This document shows, piece by piece, positions 1-8,242 of a DNA stretch of 64,000 bases. This DNA is from CAXMRP01 sp965216515. Lineage in GTDB: Bacteria; Pseudomonadota; Alphaproteobacteria; Rhizobiales; Afifellaceae. The position numbers and the translations under genes were made by a program. Position 1 is the first letter of the stretch; every line of letters starts with the position of its first letter. The DNA lies in NCBI GenBank assembly GCA_965216515.1, contig OZ244173.1, forward strand, positions 2,976,001 through 3,040,000, read 5' to 3'. The notes beneath the pieces were generated by a model that saw only the letters and a program-made list of their open reading frames with translations, was not told the origin of the DNA and did no database searches.

Positions 1-777
1 GGCCGTGCCGATGAGGATGTCCTGACCAGGACAATCATCGCTCTGGCATCCAGGTATGGTCGCTGTGGCTACAGACGCATTCACTGGCTACTTGAACGCG
101 ATGGCTGGGATGTCAGTTGCAAGCGAGTGAAGCGCATCTGGCGGCGTGAGGGGCTGAAAGTTCCGCAGAAACAACCCAAGCGAGGCCGTTTGTGGATCAA
201 CGATGGCTCGTGCATCAGATTGCGGCCAACGCACCAGAACCATGTGTGGTCCTACGACTTCGTCCAGGACCGCACTCATGATGGCAAAGCATTCCGGATG
301 CTCACTGTCCTTGATGAGTACACACGCGAGGGCCTGGCAGTCCATATGAAACGCAAACTCAACAGCCAGGACGTGCTGCATGTTCTGTCAAAACTGTTCC
401 TGCCCCATGGCCCACCCGAACACATCCGCTCCGACAATGGGCCGGAGTTTGTTGCCAAAGCTGTGCGCCATTGGCTCGGCAGGCTTCAGGTCAAAACCCT
501 GTTCATCACACCGGGTTCACCGTGGGAGAACGGATACAATGAAAGCTTCAACGGTAAGCTCAGAGACGAGTGCTTGAATATGGAAATCTTCTACACGCTG
601 AAGGAGGCGCAGGTGCTCATCGAGCAATGGCGATGCTTCTACAACACCGAACGACCACACAGTTCACTTGGCTATCGTCCGCCGGCCCCAAAAGCCATCT
701 TGCCGCCAGTATCCCGGCTGATCTACCCTTTGGAGCGGGCCAGCCTACCGCCGGTCCGCAGACATGCCAGATTCTAA
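1..777 (+). CDS. IS3-family transposase OrfB, 5'-truncated by the window edge
   Basis: The frame is open from base 1, so the gene starts outside the window. An IS3 OrfB integrase core (rve) is seen: first catalytic Asp in the YDFVQDRT stretch, second Asp in IRSDNGPEF, and the Glu in YNESFNGKLRDE, followed by the usual C-terminal segment NTERPHSSLGYRPPAP. The element appears to end at about 811, where the sequence after the stop carries an IS3-like terminal repeat ending in GGTCA. It would cut and paste its own element. The left half lies outside the window, so whether a matching OrfA is intact cannot be told. Confidence 0.85.
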   Translation, partial: GRADEDVLTRTIIALASRYGRCGYRRIHWLLERDGWDVSCKRVKRIWRREGLKVPQKQPKRGRLWINDGSCIRLRPTHQNHVWSYDFVQDRTHDGKAFRMLTVLDEYTREGLAVHMKRKLNSQDVLHVLSKLFLPHGPPEHIRSDNGPEFVAKAVRHWLGRLQVKTLFITPGSPWENGYNESFNGKLRDECLNMEIFYTLKEAQVLIEQWRCFYNTERPHSSLGYRPPAPKAILPPVSRLIYPLERASLPPVRRHARF

Positions 778-812
778 CTCTGGAACTGGACCACCAAAGG
801 GTCCCCGGTCAC

Positions 813-908
813 GACTACATTGAGCGCTTCTACAATCCCCGGCGCCGTCACGCGACGCTGGATTACATGAGCCCAATGGCAAACGAAAAACAAGCTATGG
901 GAGCTTAA
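813..908 (+). pseudogene. 3' remnant of a second IS3-family transposase
   Basis: Only the last 30 or so residues remain (DYIERFYNPRRRHATLDYM and a short tail), the typical C-terminus of an IS3/IS51-group OrfB. The remnant begins directly after the end of the previous IS3 element, which probably inserted into it. The 30 bases after its stop (909-938) look like this element's own terminal repeat. It cannot be functional. Confidence 0.75.
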
Positions 909-938
909 TCAGCCGTCCATCAAACCGGTAGCAGCTCA

Positions 939-1263
939 CCTTGCCATCAACCGCGCTGCAGACCATCACCCACGATAACGGCGGCGAGTTCGCCCGCCAT
1001 GAACGGGTCAAAGACGCCATTGGCCTTCGCACCTTCTTCTGCGACCCGCAAAGCCGGTGGCAGCGCGGCGGCATGGAGAACGCCAACGGCCGCCTGCGAC
1101 GCGACCTGCCACGCAAGGCCAGCCTCAGCGGCTACAGTGACAATGACATCGACTGTATCGTTTGGAACCTCAACGCTACGCCGCGAAAGTGCCTCGACTT
1201 CAAAACACCAATCGAGGCCTTCGCATCGCAAATCGGTGTCGCACTTTAAATGTGAATCCAGCC
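939..1263 (+). pseudogene. 3' fragment of an IS30-family transposase with its right end
   Basis: About 100 residues of the C-terminal catalytic part of an IS30 transposase remain, with the Asp of ITHDNGGEF and the Glu region RGGMENANGRLRRDLPRK. The N-terminal helix-turn-helix is absent. The WQRGGMEN motif is preceded by SR where the other copy of the window has SP. The last bases, up to 1263, match in inverted orientation the element end at 4357, so this is one arm of the bracket around the quorum-sensing cargo. Confidence 0.85.
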
Positions 1264-1282
1264 CCTGAAACGAACCGGAAGA

Positions 1283-1543
1283 CTAACAATCCTGCCCGGA
1301 GGTTGCCGCACGACTCTTGGCTTCGGCCATAGGCGTTTCTTCAGTTTCAATTCTGGAGGCTGGGTCAACGCCCGTGCCTTCGGAGTAGAGATAGGCTGCT
1401 GATCGAAAGGCCTCGAGATACGCAAACTGCAATAACTCATGCACAAGCGGCGCCTCATCGCGGCTCACGATATCGAGTGCCGGCCGCAGATATTCTGCGA
1501 GCCATTCAAGCTTTGCAACTAGCGCAGGATCAGCCGTAGTCAT
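1283..1543 (-). CDS. Small hypothetical protein, last gene of the luxI-P450 operon
   Basis: An 86-residue protein whose start codon overlaps the P450 stop by four bases (ATGA), which argues for translational coupling and a role alongside the P450. I recognise no family. The first 55 residues look helical and acidic/amphipathic (LVAKLEWLAEYLRPALDIV then LVHELLQFAYLEAFRSAAY). The last 30 are polar and look disordered. There is no Cys cluster, so it is not a ferredoxin partner for the P450. It could be a small accessory or binding protein. Confidence 0.6.
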   Translation of the reverse strand: MTTADPALVAKLEWLAEYLRPALDIVSRDEAPLVHELLQFAYLEAFRSAAYLYSEGTGVDPASRIETEETPMAEAKSRAATSGQDC

Positions 1544-2838
1544 GCTGCCAACCCAGTTGTCCGGACCGCGCTGCGCTTACCTCGCGGAACAAGTCGCAAC
1601 TCCAGGGAAGGAGGAATGAGCGTAATCGAGGGTGACGGGAGGGGAACCGGATTATCCGTCGTCCTGCTCACTTTAAATGAATGGGCAACCTCCAACGCCA
1701 AAAGTTGCAACTCCAACATCGCCGCTCCCATACCGACACACGCCCGTGGCCCAGCACCAAACGGGATATAGGCAGGCGTCGAGAAATCCCGCGTAATGTC
1801 GAATTGGTCAGGCGCAGCCCAATATCGCGGATCTCGGTGCAGATGCCACTGGCAGAACAGGATGGATGTACCGGGCTCGAGATCGATGCCCGCAATTTCC
1901 GTTGGTTTTTTTGTTTCCCGCGAAAACCACCAGGATGATGGATACAACCGCAGAACTTCGCGAACGAACCCGTATGTTGTCTTCGCTTCACGAAGGCGCC
2001 CGGCGTCAATCTCCCCGCAAGCATTCGAAAGGCATGAAGCTTCGTCCGCTATCTGATCTGCAAGATCCGGTTTGATGGCCAGATAATAAAGCAACCAGGC
2101 AGCCGCACCGCCGGTCGTATGGTGACCGGCAATAAGCATAGTCAAGATCTCATTCCCCAGCGCTTCATCATCAAGATCAAGCTTTTGGAGTGCAGCGACT
2201 GCTGTATCCGCAGTGATCCGGTCTTTGACACGTTTTACGATGAGTGCCATTGTCGCTTTCGTTTCACAACGAAGGCGCTTTTGGCGTCGTTGCTGCCACG
2301 GAAGCAGGGGAGCCATCCGGAATAAGCTGTTGCATACATCGTTTTCCGCCTTCAAAACTGCATCGATCAGTGCGGACCGGTCACCCTCTGAAAGCACATC
2401 ATGGCCGAAGAGGATTACGGATATCAATCGCAGTGCCAGGGGGCGGCAGATTTCGTCAGCGCGAAAAGATTCCTCCAGCGAGGCGTGAACGGCCATCTCC
2501 CGTATAACCGCAGCCATTTGTTCGGAGTATTGCTCGACAACTCCACGTGCCATCAAACGGTGCAAGACCGCGCGTCTCGCACGGTGATCTCGACCACTGA
2601 TTGTCAACGAGCTTGGCCCGAGCGCCGATTCCATCGTCCGCACCAAACGTCCTTTGTCTATAGTGGACTCATCTGATTTAAGAATTGGCTTGATAAGAGC
2701 CGGATCAGTAACCAGATAAACCGGCGAACGCCCGAGGTGTAGGCGTTGGAGCGGGAACTCGGACGCTTTTCCGCGTTCCAGTAGGAGCTTCATCGGATCA
2801 CGCCGAAAGGCAAGTATGTCGCTGAACCAGTGTTTCAT
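1540..2838 (-). CDS. Cytochrome P450 linked to the AHL synthase
   Basis: A 432-residue soluble bacterial P450 of normal length. The I-helix oxygen-binding stretch AGHHTT is at residues 237-242, the ExxR pair is Glu294/Arg297 (EVLR), and the haem loop FGAGPRACVG is at 360-369 with Cys367 as the iron ligand. It would hydroxylate or otherwise oxidise a small, probably acyl, substrate with electrons from a ferredoxin system encoded elsewhere. The gene overlaps the 3' end of luxI by 41 bases, with GGAG upstream of its ATG, so it is co-transcribed with the synthase. By inference it may modify the acyl chain of the signal or its precursor; the sequence does not prove the substrate. Confidence 0.93.
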   Translation of the reverse strand: MKHWFSDILAFRRDPMKLLLERGKASEFPLQRLHLGRSPVYLVTDPALIKPILKSDESTIDKGRLVRTMESALGPSSLTISGRDHRARRAVLHRLMARGVVEQYSEQMAAVIREMAVHASLEESFRADEICRPLALRLISVILFGHDVLSEGDRSALIDAVLKAENDVCNSLFRMAPLLPWQQRRQKRLRCETKATMALIVKRVKDRITADTAVAALQKLDLDDEALGNEILTMLIAGHHTTGGAAAWLLYYLAIKPDLADQIADEASCLSNACGEIDAGRLREAKTTYGFVREVLRLYPSSWWFSRETKKPTEIAGIDLEPGTSILFCQWHLHRDPRYWAAPDQFDITRDFSTPAYIPFGAGPRACVGMGAAMLELQLLALEVAHSFKVSRTTDNPVPLPSPSITLIPPSLELRLVPRGKRSAVRTTGLAA

Positions 2839-3457
2839 CGACTATCTCCACGGTTGAGAGTTGGCAACCAAAGAACTGAATTGTGCTGTCGAACTGCCTC
2901 CAGACCGGGATCTCCCCTGCGACACAGATAAGCTGTTTTCCGCCGGTATCAGTGCCGACAATCGCAGGCAGGCCGTAGCGTTGGGTCTTTACATTGAGCC
3001 GGCAGAGGAGACGCTCATGTGTGACATCAACTACAGCCACGAGAGAGCGCAGTTGATGTTGGATCGCAAAACGGAACATCAGGGCGTAGTTCAGCAATGC
3101 CGGCCGTCTATCACCTTTGCCGGAAAAGGCTCCGAATCGACTTATTTCCCAATAATCCGGCCGTTTCGGATAAGGCTTGAGAGTTGCCAGTTGCGGGAAA
3201 ATCTCCTCTGCCAGATAGGGGAAATCTGTTCGAATAGCACGAAATCCCGCAACAATATGCCCATCTTGACGGAGGATACAGTAGATCGCGTCCTCTCGAT
3301 CAAACTGATCGATCTCTCTGCCGTCAACATTGGCCAGTTTCCAGCCGAGATCGTCTAGAAAAAGCCGTTTCCTGAATTTTTGAAACTCCTCGAGTAAGCC
3401 GTCAGACGCAAAGGCATCGAAATATACGGCTTGAAACTTTGCCCCCCGTTGTTGCAT
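2798..3457 (-). CDS. LuxI-type acyl-homoserine-lactone synthase
   Basis: Makes an N-acyl-homoserine lactone from S-adenosylmethionine and an acyl donor. Family landmarks are present: FRKRLFLDDLGW near the N-terminus, the Asp pair in REIDQFDRED, and the ARRIVAL-type block GFRAIRT followed by YWEISRFGA. I choose the ATG at 3457 (219 aa), which has GAGG seven bases upstream. The longer frame to 3493 has no ribosome site and would start inside the region of the palindrome-controlled promoter. It is divergent from the luxR gene and followed by the overlapping P450. The acyl chain cannot be read from the sequence. Confidence 0.92.
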   Translation of the reverse strand: MQQRGAKFQAVYFDAFASDGLLEEFQKFRKRLFLDDLGWKLANVDGREIDQFDREDAIYCILRQDGHIVAGFRAIRTDFPYLAEEIFPQLATLKPYPKRPDYWEISRFGAFSGKGDRRPALLNYALMFRFAIQHQLRSLVAVVDVTHERLLCRLNVKTQRYGLPAIVGTDTGGKQLICVAGEIPVWRQFDSTIQFFGCQLSTVEIVDETLVQRHTCLSA

Positions 3458-3506
3458 CGTCTGCCTCACGTTTTGCTGGATCGTGGGCTGCATTGGGATG
3501 AGGGGG

Positions 3507-3526
3507 AATCACCCAAAATGGTGATT
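3507..3526. promoter_or_regulatory. lux-box-like 20-bp palindrome between luxI and luxR
   Basis: AATCACC and GGTGATT form a perfect 7-bp inverted repeat around CAAAAT, 20 bases in total as in classical lux boxes. It lies 49 bases upstream of the preferred luxI start and only 7 bases upstream of the luxR start. Binding by the adjacent LuxR protein would be placed to activate luxI and to repress or adjust luxR. The role is inferred from position and symmetry. Confidence 0.6.
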
Positions 3527-3533
3527 TTAGCCA

Positions 3534-4307
3534 GTGAACATAGAGGCAATTATCTCTAATATAGAGAGTTGTAATGATTTAGATGAATTAAGAAATTGCT
3601 TACAGAAAATCGCAGAGGATTGCGGATTTTTTGGATTCAATTTCCTTGATATCGGAAATCCCCATGAAGATTTACCTTACTACATGGGCACTTCCGGTGC
3701 GGATTGGGAGTCGGACTATATTAGAAATGATTTCGTCCATCATGATCCGATGATCTCGATTGCTCGGAGGATAAATACGCCATTCACCTGGGGTGACGTA
3801 GCAATTCCTGCTAATGGGCAAAAGCGATCAAAATCAAAAATACTGATGGATGCATCTCAAGACTACGGATTTAAGGAGGGATTGGTTTTATCTCTTCACT
3901 TCCGGGACCAACTTGGAAGAATGGTATCGTGTTTGACCGTGTTTTTTTGGAAGGACAAACCAAAAGATTTTCGTGCGATGTTACCGGAGCACAAGCATGA
4001 GCTGAACCTGCTACTCCTGTACTGGATCCAAAAAGTAGTGGACCTTGTTACCAAAGAACATCGCGGTAAAATTTCCGTGATGGAAGCCTATCTGACTCAG
4101 GATGAACCGATACTGCTTACACCCCGTGAGCGCGATATCTTAAGTTGGTCTGCTAGAGGCAAGACTTATCTTGATATTGCGGAAATTCTGTCGATTTCGG
4201 TTGAGACGGTCAAGTCTCACGCGAAAACGAGTATTCAGAAAGTTGATGCATCAAATCGAACGCATGCGGTTGCAAGGGCACTAATGCTCGGCCTGATTGA
4301 TATCTAA
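3534..4307 (+). CDS. LuxR-type quorum-sensing regulator
   Basis: A 257-residue regulator with an autoinducer-binding domain at about residues 15-165 (YYMGTSGADWESDYI, then HHDPMI, then FTWGD) and a GerE-type helix-turn-helix at about 195-255 (LTPRERDILSW...ILSISVETVKSHA). It would bind the signal made by the divergent luxI product and act at the palindrome between them. The start is GTG at 3534, because a stop codon lies just upstream in frame. No Shine-Dalgarno is visible, so translation may be leaderless. The gene is clearly more AT-rich than the neighbouring chromosome, a sign of acquisition. Confidence 0.92.
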   Translation: MNIEAIISNIESCNDLDELRNCLQKIAEDCGFFGFNFLDIGNPHEDLPYYMGTSGADWESDYIRNDFVHHDPMISIARRINTPFTWGDVAIPANGQKRSKSKILMDASQDYGFKEGLVLSLHFRDQLGRMVSCLTVFFWKDKPKDFRAMLPEHKHELNLLLLYWIQKVVDLVTKEHRGKISVMEAYLTQDEPILLTPRERDILSWSARGKTYLDIAEILSISVETVKSHAKTSIQKVDASNRTHAVARALMLGLIDI

Positions 4308-4356
4308 TTTCGAGTTTCGGTCGGCGGCATCAACCATCATGTCTATAAACAGCAGT

Positions 4357-4566
4357 GGCTGGATTCACATTTAAAGTGCGACACCGATTTGCAATGCGAA
4401 GGCCTCGATTGGTGTTTTGAAGTCGAGGCACTTTCGCGGCGTAGCGTTGAGGTTCCAATCGATACAGTCGATGTCATTGTCACTGTAACCGCTGAGGCTG
4501 GCCTTGCGTGGCAGGTCGCGTCGCAGGCGGCCGTTGGCGTTCTCCATGCCGCCGCGCTGCCACGGG
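4357..4566 (-). pseudogene. IS30 transposase 3' fragment, inverted partner of 939-1263
   Basis: Encodes PWQRGGMENANGRLRRDLPR and the rest of the same C-terminus as the left copy, ending in VAL-stop with the same terminal sequence. The 5' part is missing because the IS3 element that starts at 4567 lies directly against it. One amino-acid position differs from the left copy (IDWN against IVWN). Confidence 0.85.
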
Positions 4567-4629
4567 TGACCTGATCCCCAAAAGTTCCCTCCTTTTTGAG
4601 GAGAGTCCGTCAACCTGAAGGAGGCGGAC

Positions 4630-4893
4630 ATGAGGAAGTCACGGTTTTCAGAAGAGCAGATCATCGCGATCCTGTCGGAGCAGGAGCGTGGCATGGCGAC
4701 GGCAGAGGTTTGTCGCCGCCATGGGGTGAGCCAGGGGACCTTCTACAAGTGGAAGACCAAGTTCGGCGGCATGGACGTGTCCGACGCTCGCAAGCTGAAG
4801 TCGCTTGAGAGTGAGAACGCCCGGCTGAAGAAGCTTCTCGCCGACGCCATGCTGGACAATGCGGTCTTGAAGGATCTGCTGGGGAAGCCCTGA
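4630..4893 (+). CDS. IS3 transposase OrfA
   Basis: An 87-residue helix-turn-helix protein (RKSRFSEEQIIAILSEQE, then VCRRHGVSQGTFYKWKTKFGG) followed by a leucine-rich coiled segment (LESENARLKKLLADAML). It binds the element ends and dimerises with OrfB. A normal start with a purine-rich GGAGG site lies just upstream. It probably feeds into OrfB by -1 frameshifting. Confidence 0.9.
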   Translation: MRKSRFSEEQIIAILSEQERGMATAEVCRRHGVSQGTFYKWKTKFGGMDVSDARKLKSLESENARLKKLLADAMLDNAVLKDLLGKP

Positions 4894-4922
4894 CGACGCC
4901 ATCACAACGGCGGGACGCGGCG

Positions 4923-5783
4923 TTGAAGGCGATGAGCCAGCATGACATCTCGCAGCGCCGCGCCAGCCGTCTGGTTGGCGTCGATCCCAAGACGGTGCGC
5001 CGCAAGCGTGTCCTGGACAATCCCGAGATCAGGGCCCGCATGCGCGAGATCGCCAGCGAACGGCGTCGCTTCGGCTACCGCCGGATCGGGCTGATGTTGA
5101 AGCGGGAGGGCATACACATGAACCACAAGAAGCTGAGACGGCTTTATGCCGAAGAGGGTCTGGCGGTGAAGCGCAGGCGCGGCCGCAAGCGCGCGACCGA
5201 CACCCGTGCGCCACTTGTGGCGCCGCGCCGCGCCAATGAACGCTGGAGCCTGGGCTTTCTGTGCGATGTATTCGAACCGGGCCGGCGGTTCCGCATTCTC
5301 GCGGTCATCGACGACTGCACTAGGGAGAACCTCGGCCTGATTGCCGATACCTCCATATCGGGCGTGCGGGTGGCCCGCGAGCTCGATGCCCTGATCCGCC
5401 TCTACGGCAAGCCTGGAACCATCGTCTCAGACAATGGGACCGAGCTGACCAGCCGGGCAATGCTGGAATGGCAGAACGACACGGATGTTCGCTGGCACTA
5501 TATCGCACCCGGCAAGCCGACCCGGAACGCGTTCATCGAAAGCTTCAACGGTAAGCTCCGTGATGAGCTCTTGAACGAAGAGGTATTCACCAGTCTGGAC
5601 GATGCACGCCGCAAGCTTGCGCGGTGGCGCTACGACTACAACACGCGCCGCCCGCACGCGGCGCTCAATGGCCGGGCCCCAGCAAGCGCGCGCCGTGCGC
5701 TTGTGCTATCTGAGGGCTCTACGCACGGCGCGCTCGCAGACGCCGGCAATATGATATATGCAACCGGAGGACTCTCCAAATGA
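4923..5783 (+). CDS. IS3 transposase OrfB
   Basis: A 286-residue DDE recombinase with HTH_21 region (SQRRASRLVGVDPKTVRRKR), the first Asp in AVIDDCTREN, the second in IVSDNGTEL, and the Glu in NAFIESFNGKLRDE. It is in the -1 frame relative to OrfA and is probably made as an OrfAB fusion as well. It looks intact and potentially active. Confidence 0.9.
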   Translation: MKAMSQHDISQRRASRLVGVDPKTVRRKRVLDNPEIRARMREIASERRRFGYRRIGLMLKREGIHMNHKKLRRLYAEEGLAVKRRRGRKRATDTRAPLVAPRRANERWSLGFLCDVFEPGRRFRILAVIDDCTRENLGLIADTSISGVRVARELDALIRLYGKPGTIVSDNGTELTSRAMLEWQNDTDVRWHYIAPGKPTRNAFIESFNGKLRDELLNEEVFTSLDDARRKLARWRYDYNTRRPHAALNGRAPASARRALVLSEGSTHGALADAGNMIYATGGLSK

Positions 5784-5809
5784 CTGGGGAACCCGAAGGG
5801 CTCAGGTCA

Positions 5810-6851
5810 CATTGAATCAACCATACGGCTTGGTACTGTCTGAAAATGCCGCGCAAATTGACTCAAGCGAGACTGCAGGTCAGAAGTCGCAGACAAAAAT
5901 TCACAGAATAGGCCGGTGAACAAATAATAAGAAATAATATATTTTGTAAAATCAAATAAAATATATTGTATAGTTGGAAAAATATGTGTAAATAATATAT
6001 ACTAATTACACAATGAATAAGCTACAATATCAATAATCTGAAAATATGTTTTATTGCTAAATTTTTTTCGACAGTCTCTCTAGATGCGCCATTCGTTGTT
6101 GGATTTTTTGTACGAAAGCCGGCCAAATTATAGCATCGGAAATTGCCTGGGCGCCCAACGTCCGACAAAGCCCGGGCGGCTTTGTCCAATTCATCCAGTC
6201 CAAGAGGCTTTGTAAGAACTCGTACTCGCTGCGATATTCGCTGCCCAGCGTTTCGGTATCAACTGGGTGCTTACGAGTGTTGTAAACGAATGAAGCGAAT
6301 CGCAGGAGCATGGGCGGACACTATCAAATGGACAACAAAATACAACTAAGAATTGTAATTTGTTCTGAATCGCGACAAGCGTGTACATGATCAGTCACGT
6401 TGGAGCGTCTCGAACAAATGTGAGCCAGCCGTAATAGACCGCAACGTATGCACATCAGTTTGTGGGCGCGGGCAGTCTGGGCAACACGCTACTAACGGTC
6501 TTCGGGAAATTGATAACTTGCCTTTCCTACCCATTCGGGTATGCCGCTGGATCTGTTCTCAACAGCCTGCCCCGAGGAAGTTCGATAAGTGTGTCGACCC
6601 GGGTCACCAACCGGGGCAGGCCGGCAAATCTCCGATCGGCAAGCTTATCATATGGCTCTAACACAGCGTTTTTTTCCGGTTAGCTTCCGGTTCGAGAAGA
6701 CATCTTAAACCAAGGACCGTCGCCGAAATATGAAACGCGGTAAGGTTTTTCACCAGTTCGATAAATTCCTCCATCTTTCCGCCGCAGAGGTGTCTTTGCT
6801 CGGATTTACATCGCCCCTTCAAGCCGTTCCAACTCGACCAGCAACGATTTC
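5810..6851. other. Gene-poor spacer with an AT-rich patch
   Basis: No gene can be supported here. Bases 5920-6060 form an extremely AT-rich patch full of AATATAT-type runs. A possible 84-residue minus-strand ORF (6057-6311) resembles nothing I recognise, has no clear ribosome site and is probably chance or a remnant. The rest, 6312-6851, shows no convincing coding. Confidence 0.5.
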
Positions 6852-6975
6852 TTGCAGTGCTCGAAATCCGGCTGGGCGATGAGCCATCATCTGAAGACTC
6901 GGCTGGTGCTCGATGCGATGAACATGACGGTCGCAGGGCGCAAATCCCGAGAGATGGTCCATCACTCCGACCAGG
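6852..6975 (+). pseudogene. Short IS3-family transposase remnant
   Basis: About 40 residues (SGWAMSHHLKTRLVLDAMNM, then MVHHSDQ) match the middle of an IS3 OrfB just before the GSQYTS motif. The frame is cut at HHSDQ by the left end of the next IS element at 6976, and its continuation is not found on the far side. Confidence 0.75.
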
Positions 6976-7016
6976 TGACGCTAACCCCTTCGGTGGCCCA
7001 TCGCTGGGTTAGGAAA

Positions 7017-7862
7017 TCAGACGATAGATTCTTCATGCTGCCTTGTCGATTTGCAGTTGAACTCGTGTGGTGTTTGCCAGTTGAGCGAACCGTGTGGCCT
7101 TGCCCCGTTGTAATGTTGACGCCAGGTTTCGACGATGTTTCTGGCCTCGGGCAGAGATGAAAAGACATGCTCGTTGAGGCATTCATCCCTGAGGCGCCCG
7201 TTGAAGCTTTCGATGAACGCGTTCTGTGATGGCTTGCCGGGTTCGATGAACTGCAATCGGACACCGGTGTCGGTGGACCATTTGAACATCGCATTCGATG
7301 TGAACTCCGTACCGTTGTCGATGACAATCGCTGTTGGTCTTCCGTGTTCCGGGCGCAGGGCATCGAGGATCCGAGCGACGGCTGTGCCGGGTATGGACTG
7401 GGCAACATGGATGGCCAGACATTCGCGGGTGAAATCATCGCAAACAGCCAGCAACCTGAACCTCCGGCCGTCCATGAGCTGATCGGCCAGGAAGTCCATC
7501 GACCACCGTTCACCTGGTCTGGATGGCAAGATGATCGGTGCACGACCGATGGCGCGCCTGCGGCGCTTCTTGCGCTGGCGAACCATGAGCTTCTCATCTC
7601 GATAGAGCCGGTAGGTCCGTTTGTGATTGATCATGATGCCCTCTCGCCTGAGCAGAACATGCAGGCGCTTGTAGCCGTAGCGACGATGGATCATGGCCAG
7701 GTCGCGAAGCCGCTGGCGGATCGGCTCATCCCGCGGCCGGCGAGAGTGAAGTCGAGCTGTCGAACGGTGTAGGGATACCAGTCTGCAGGCGCGCCGTTGT
7801 GAGAACTGATGATGCTCTTGCAGGTACTCAGCAACGCGGCGACGAGCTGCAGGCGCTACCAC
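7017..7862 (-). CDS. IS3 transposase OrfB
   Basis: A 281-residue DDE transposase: HTH_21 region near the N-terminus, Asp in MDFLADQL with AVCDDFTREC, Asp in IVIDNGTEFTS, and Glu in NAFIESFNGRLRDECLN. It ends with the usual HYNGARPHGSLNWQTP stretch. It overlaps the end of orfA, the normal arrangement for -1 frameshift production of OrfAB. It looks intact. Confidence 0.9.
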   Translation of the reverse strand: MVAPAARRRVAEYLQEHHQFSQRRACRLVSLHRSTARLHSRRPRDEPIRQRLRDLAMIHRRYGYKRLHVLLRREGIMINHKRTYRLYRDEKLMVRQRKKRRRRAIGRAPIILPSRPGERWSMDFLADQLMDGRRFRLLAVCDDFTRECLAIHVAQSIPGTAVARILDALRPEHGRPTAIVIDNGTEFTSNAMFKWSTDTGVRLQFIEPGKPSQNAFIESFNGRLRDECLNEHVFSSLPEARNIVETWRQHYNGARPHGSLNWQTPHEFNCKSTRQHEESIV

Positions 7863-8122
7863 TTTTTTGCCAGAACATCTTCCAACGCGGATTTGTCCAG
7901 CATGGCATCAGCCAGCAAACGCTTCAGCTTGGCGTTCTCCGTCTCCAACTGCTTGAGCTTCTTGGCATCGGACACATCCATGCCGCCGTACTTGGCCCGC
8001 CATTTGTAGAAACTGGCATCGGACATGCCGTGCTTGCGGCACAGATCGGCGACCGGAACTCCGGCCTCCGCCTCACGCAAAATGCCGATTATCTGCTCTT
8101 CCGAGTAACGCTTGCGCTTCAT
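7856..8122 (-). CDS. IS3 transposase OrfA
   Basis: An 88-residue protein with the helix-turn-helix KRKRYSEEQIIGILREAE...CRKHGMSDASFYKWRAKYGG and a leucine-zipper-like tail (LETENAKLKRLLADAML). A GGAGGATC-type ribosome site precedes the ATG. It binds the element ends and partners OrfB. Confidence 0.9.
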   Translation of the reverse strand: MKRKRYSEEQIIGILREAEAGVPVADLCRKHGMSDASFYKWRAKYGGMDVSDAKKLKQLETENAKLKRLLADAMLDKSALEDVLAKKW

Positions 8123-8242
8123 CTGGAGATCCTCCCTTGATCGATGAAAACATGGGATCTCCTAACTCGGCAATGGCTCACTTCTTAGGGAGAGCGTCAA
8201 TAACGGCGGACCACTTCACTGGGGGAGGATCAGGTCAAGGCT

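Larger units (their letters stand above)
939..4566. mobile_element. Quorum-sensing cargo bracketed by inverted IS30 ends (composite-transposon-like)
   Basis: Two partial copies of the same IS30 element face each other: 939-1263 on the plus strand and 4357-4566 on the minus strand. Both keep the transposase 3' end and the terminal sequence ending in GAATCCAGCC, and both terminal ends point inward. Between them lie 3,093 bases (1264-4356) containing only the 86-aa ORF, P450, luxI and luxR genes. The arrangement resembles a composite transposon, but both IS30 copies are now 5'-truncated, so it can no longer move by itself. I saw no target duplications. Confidence 0.6.
4567..5809 (+). mobile_element. 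Complete IS3-family insertion sequence
   Basis: A 1,243-base element with terminal inverted repeats beginning TGACCTGA on both sides (left TGACCTGATCCCC, right complement TGACCTGAGCCC). It carries orfA and orfB in a -1 relative frame. No target duplication is visible (CACGGG on the left, CATTG on the right) and the IS30 sequence does not resume on the right, so a deletion or recombination followed insertion. Confidence 0.88.
6976..8199 (-). mobile_element. Complete IS3-family insertion sequence, second type
   Basis: A 1,224-base element with terminal repeats starting TGACGCT at both ends; CCAT and GTTAGGA also recur about 20-40 bases in. It carries orfA and orfB on the minus strand, overlapping by 7 bases. 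The flanks (CCAGG and ATAAC) are not duplicated, so one flank has been lost. Confidence 0.85.

Noticed and set aside
6057..6311. 84-residue minus-strand ORF beside the AT-rich patch
   Set aside because: No recognisable family, no ribosome site and an overlapping plus-strand frame; not enough to call a gene.
1..8199. Recent simple transposition of the IS3 elements
   Set aside because: Neither complete IS3 copy shows target duplications, and the interrupted sequences do not resume on the other side, so later deletions or recombination must be assumed.
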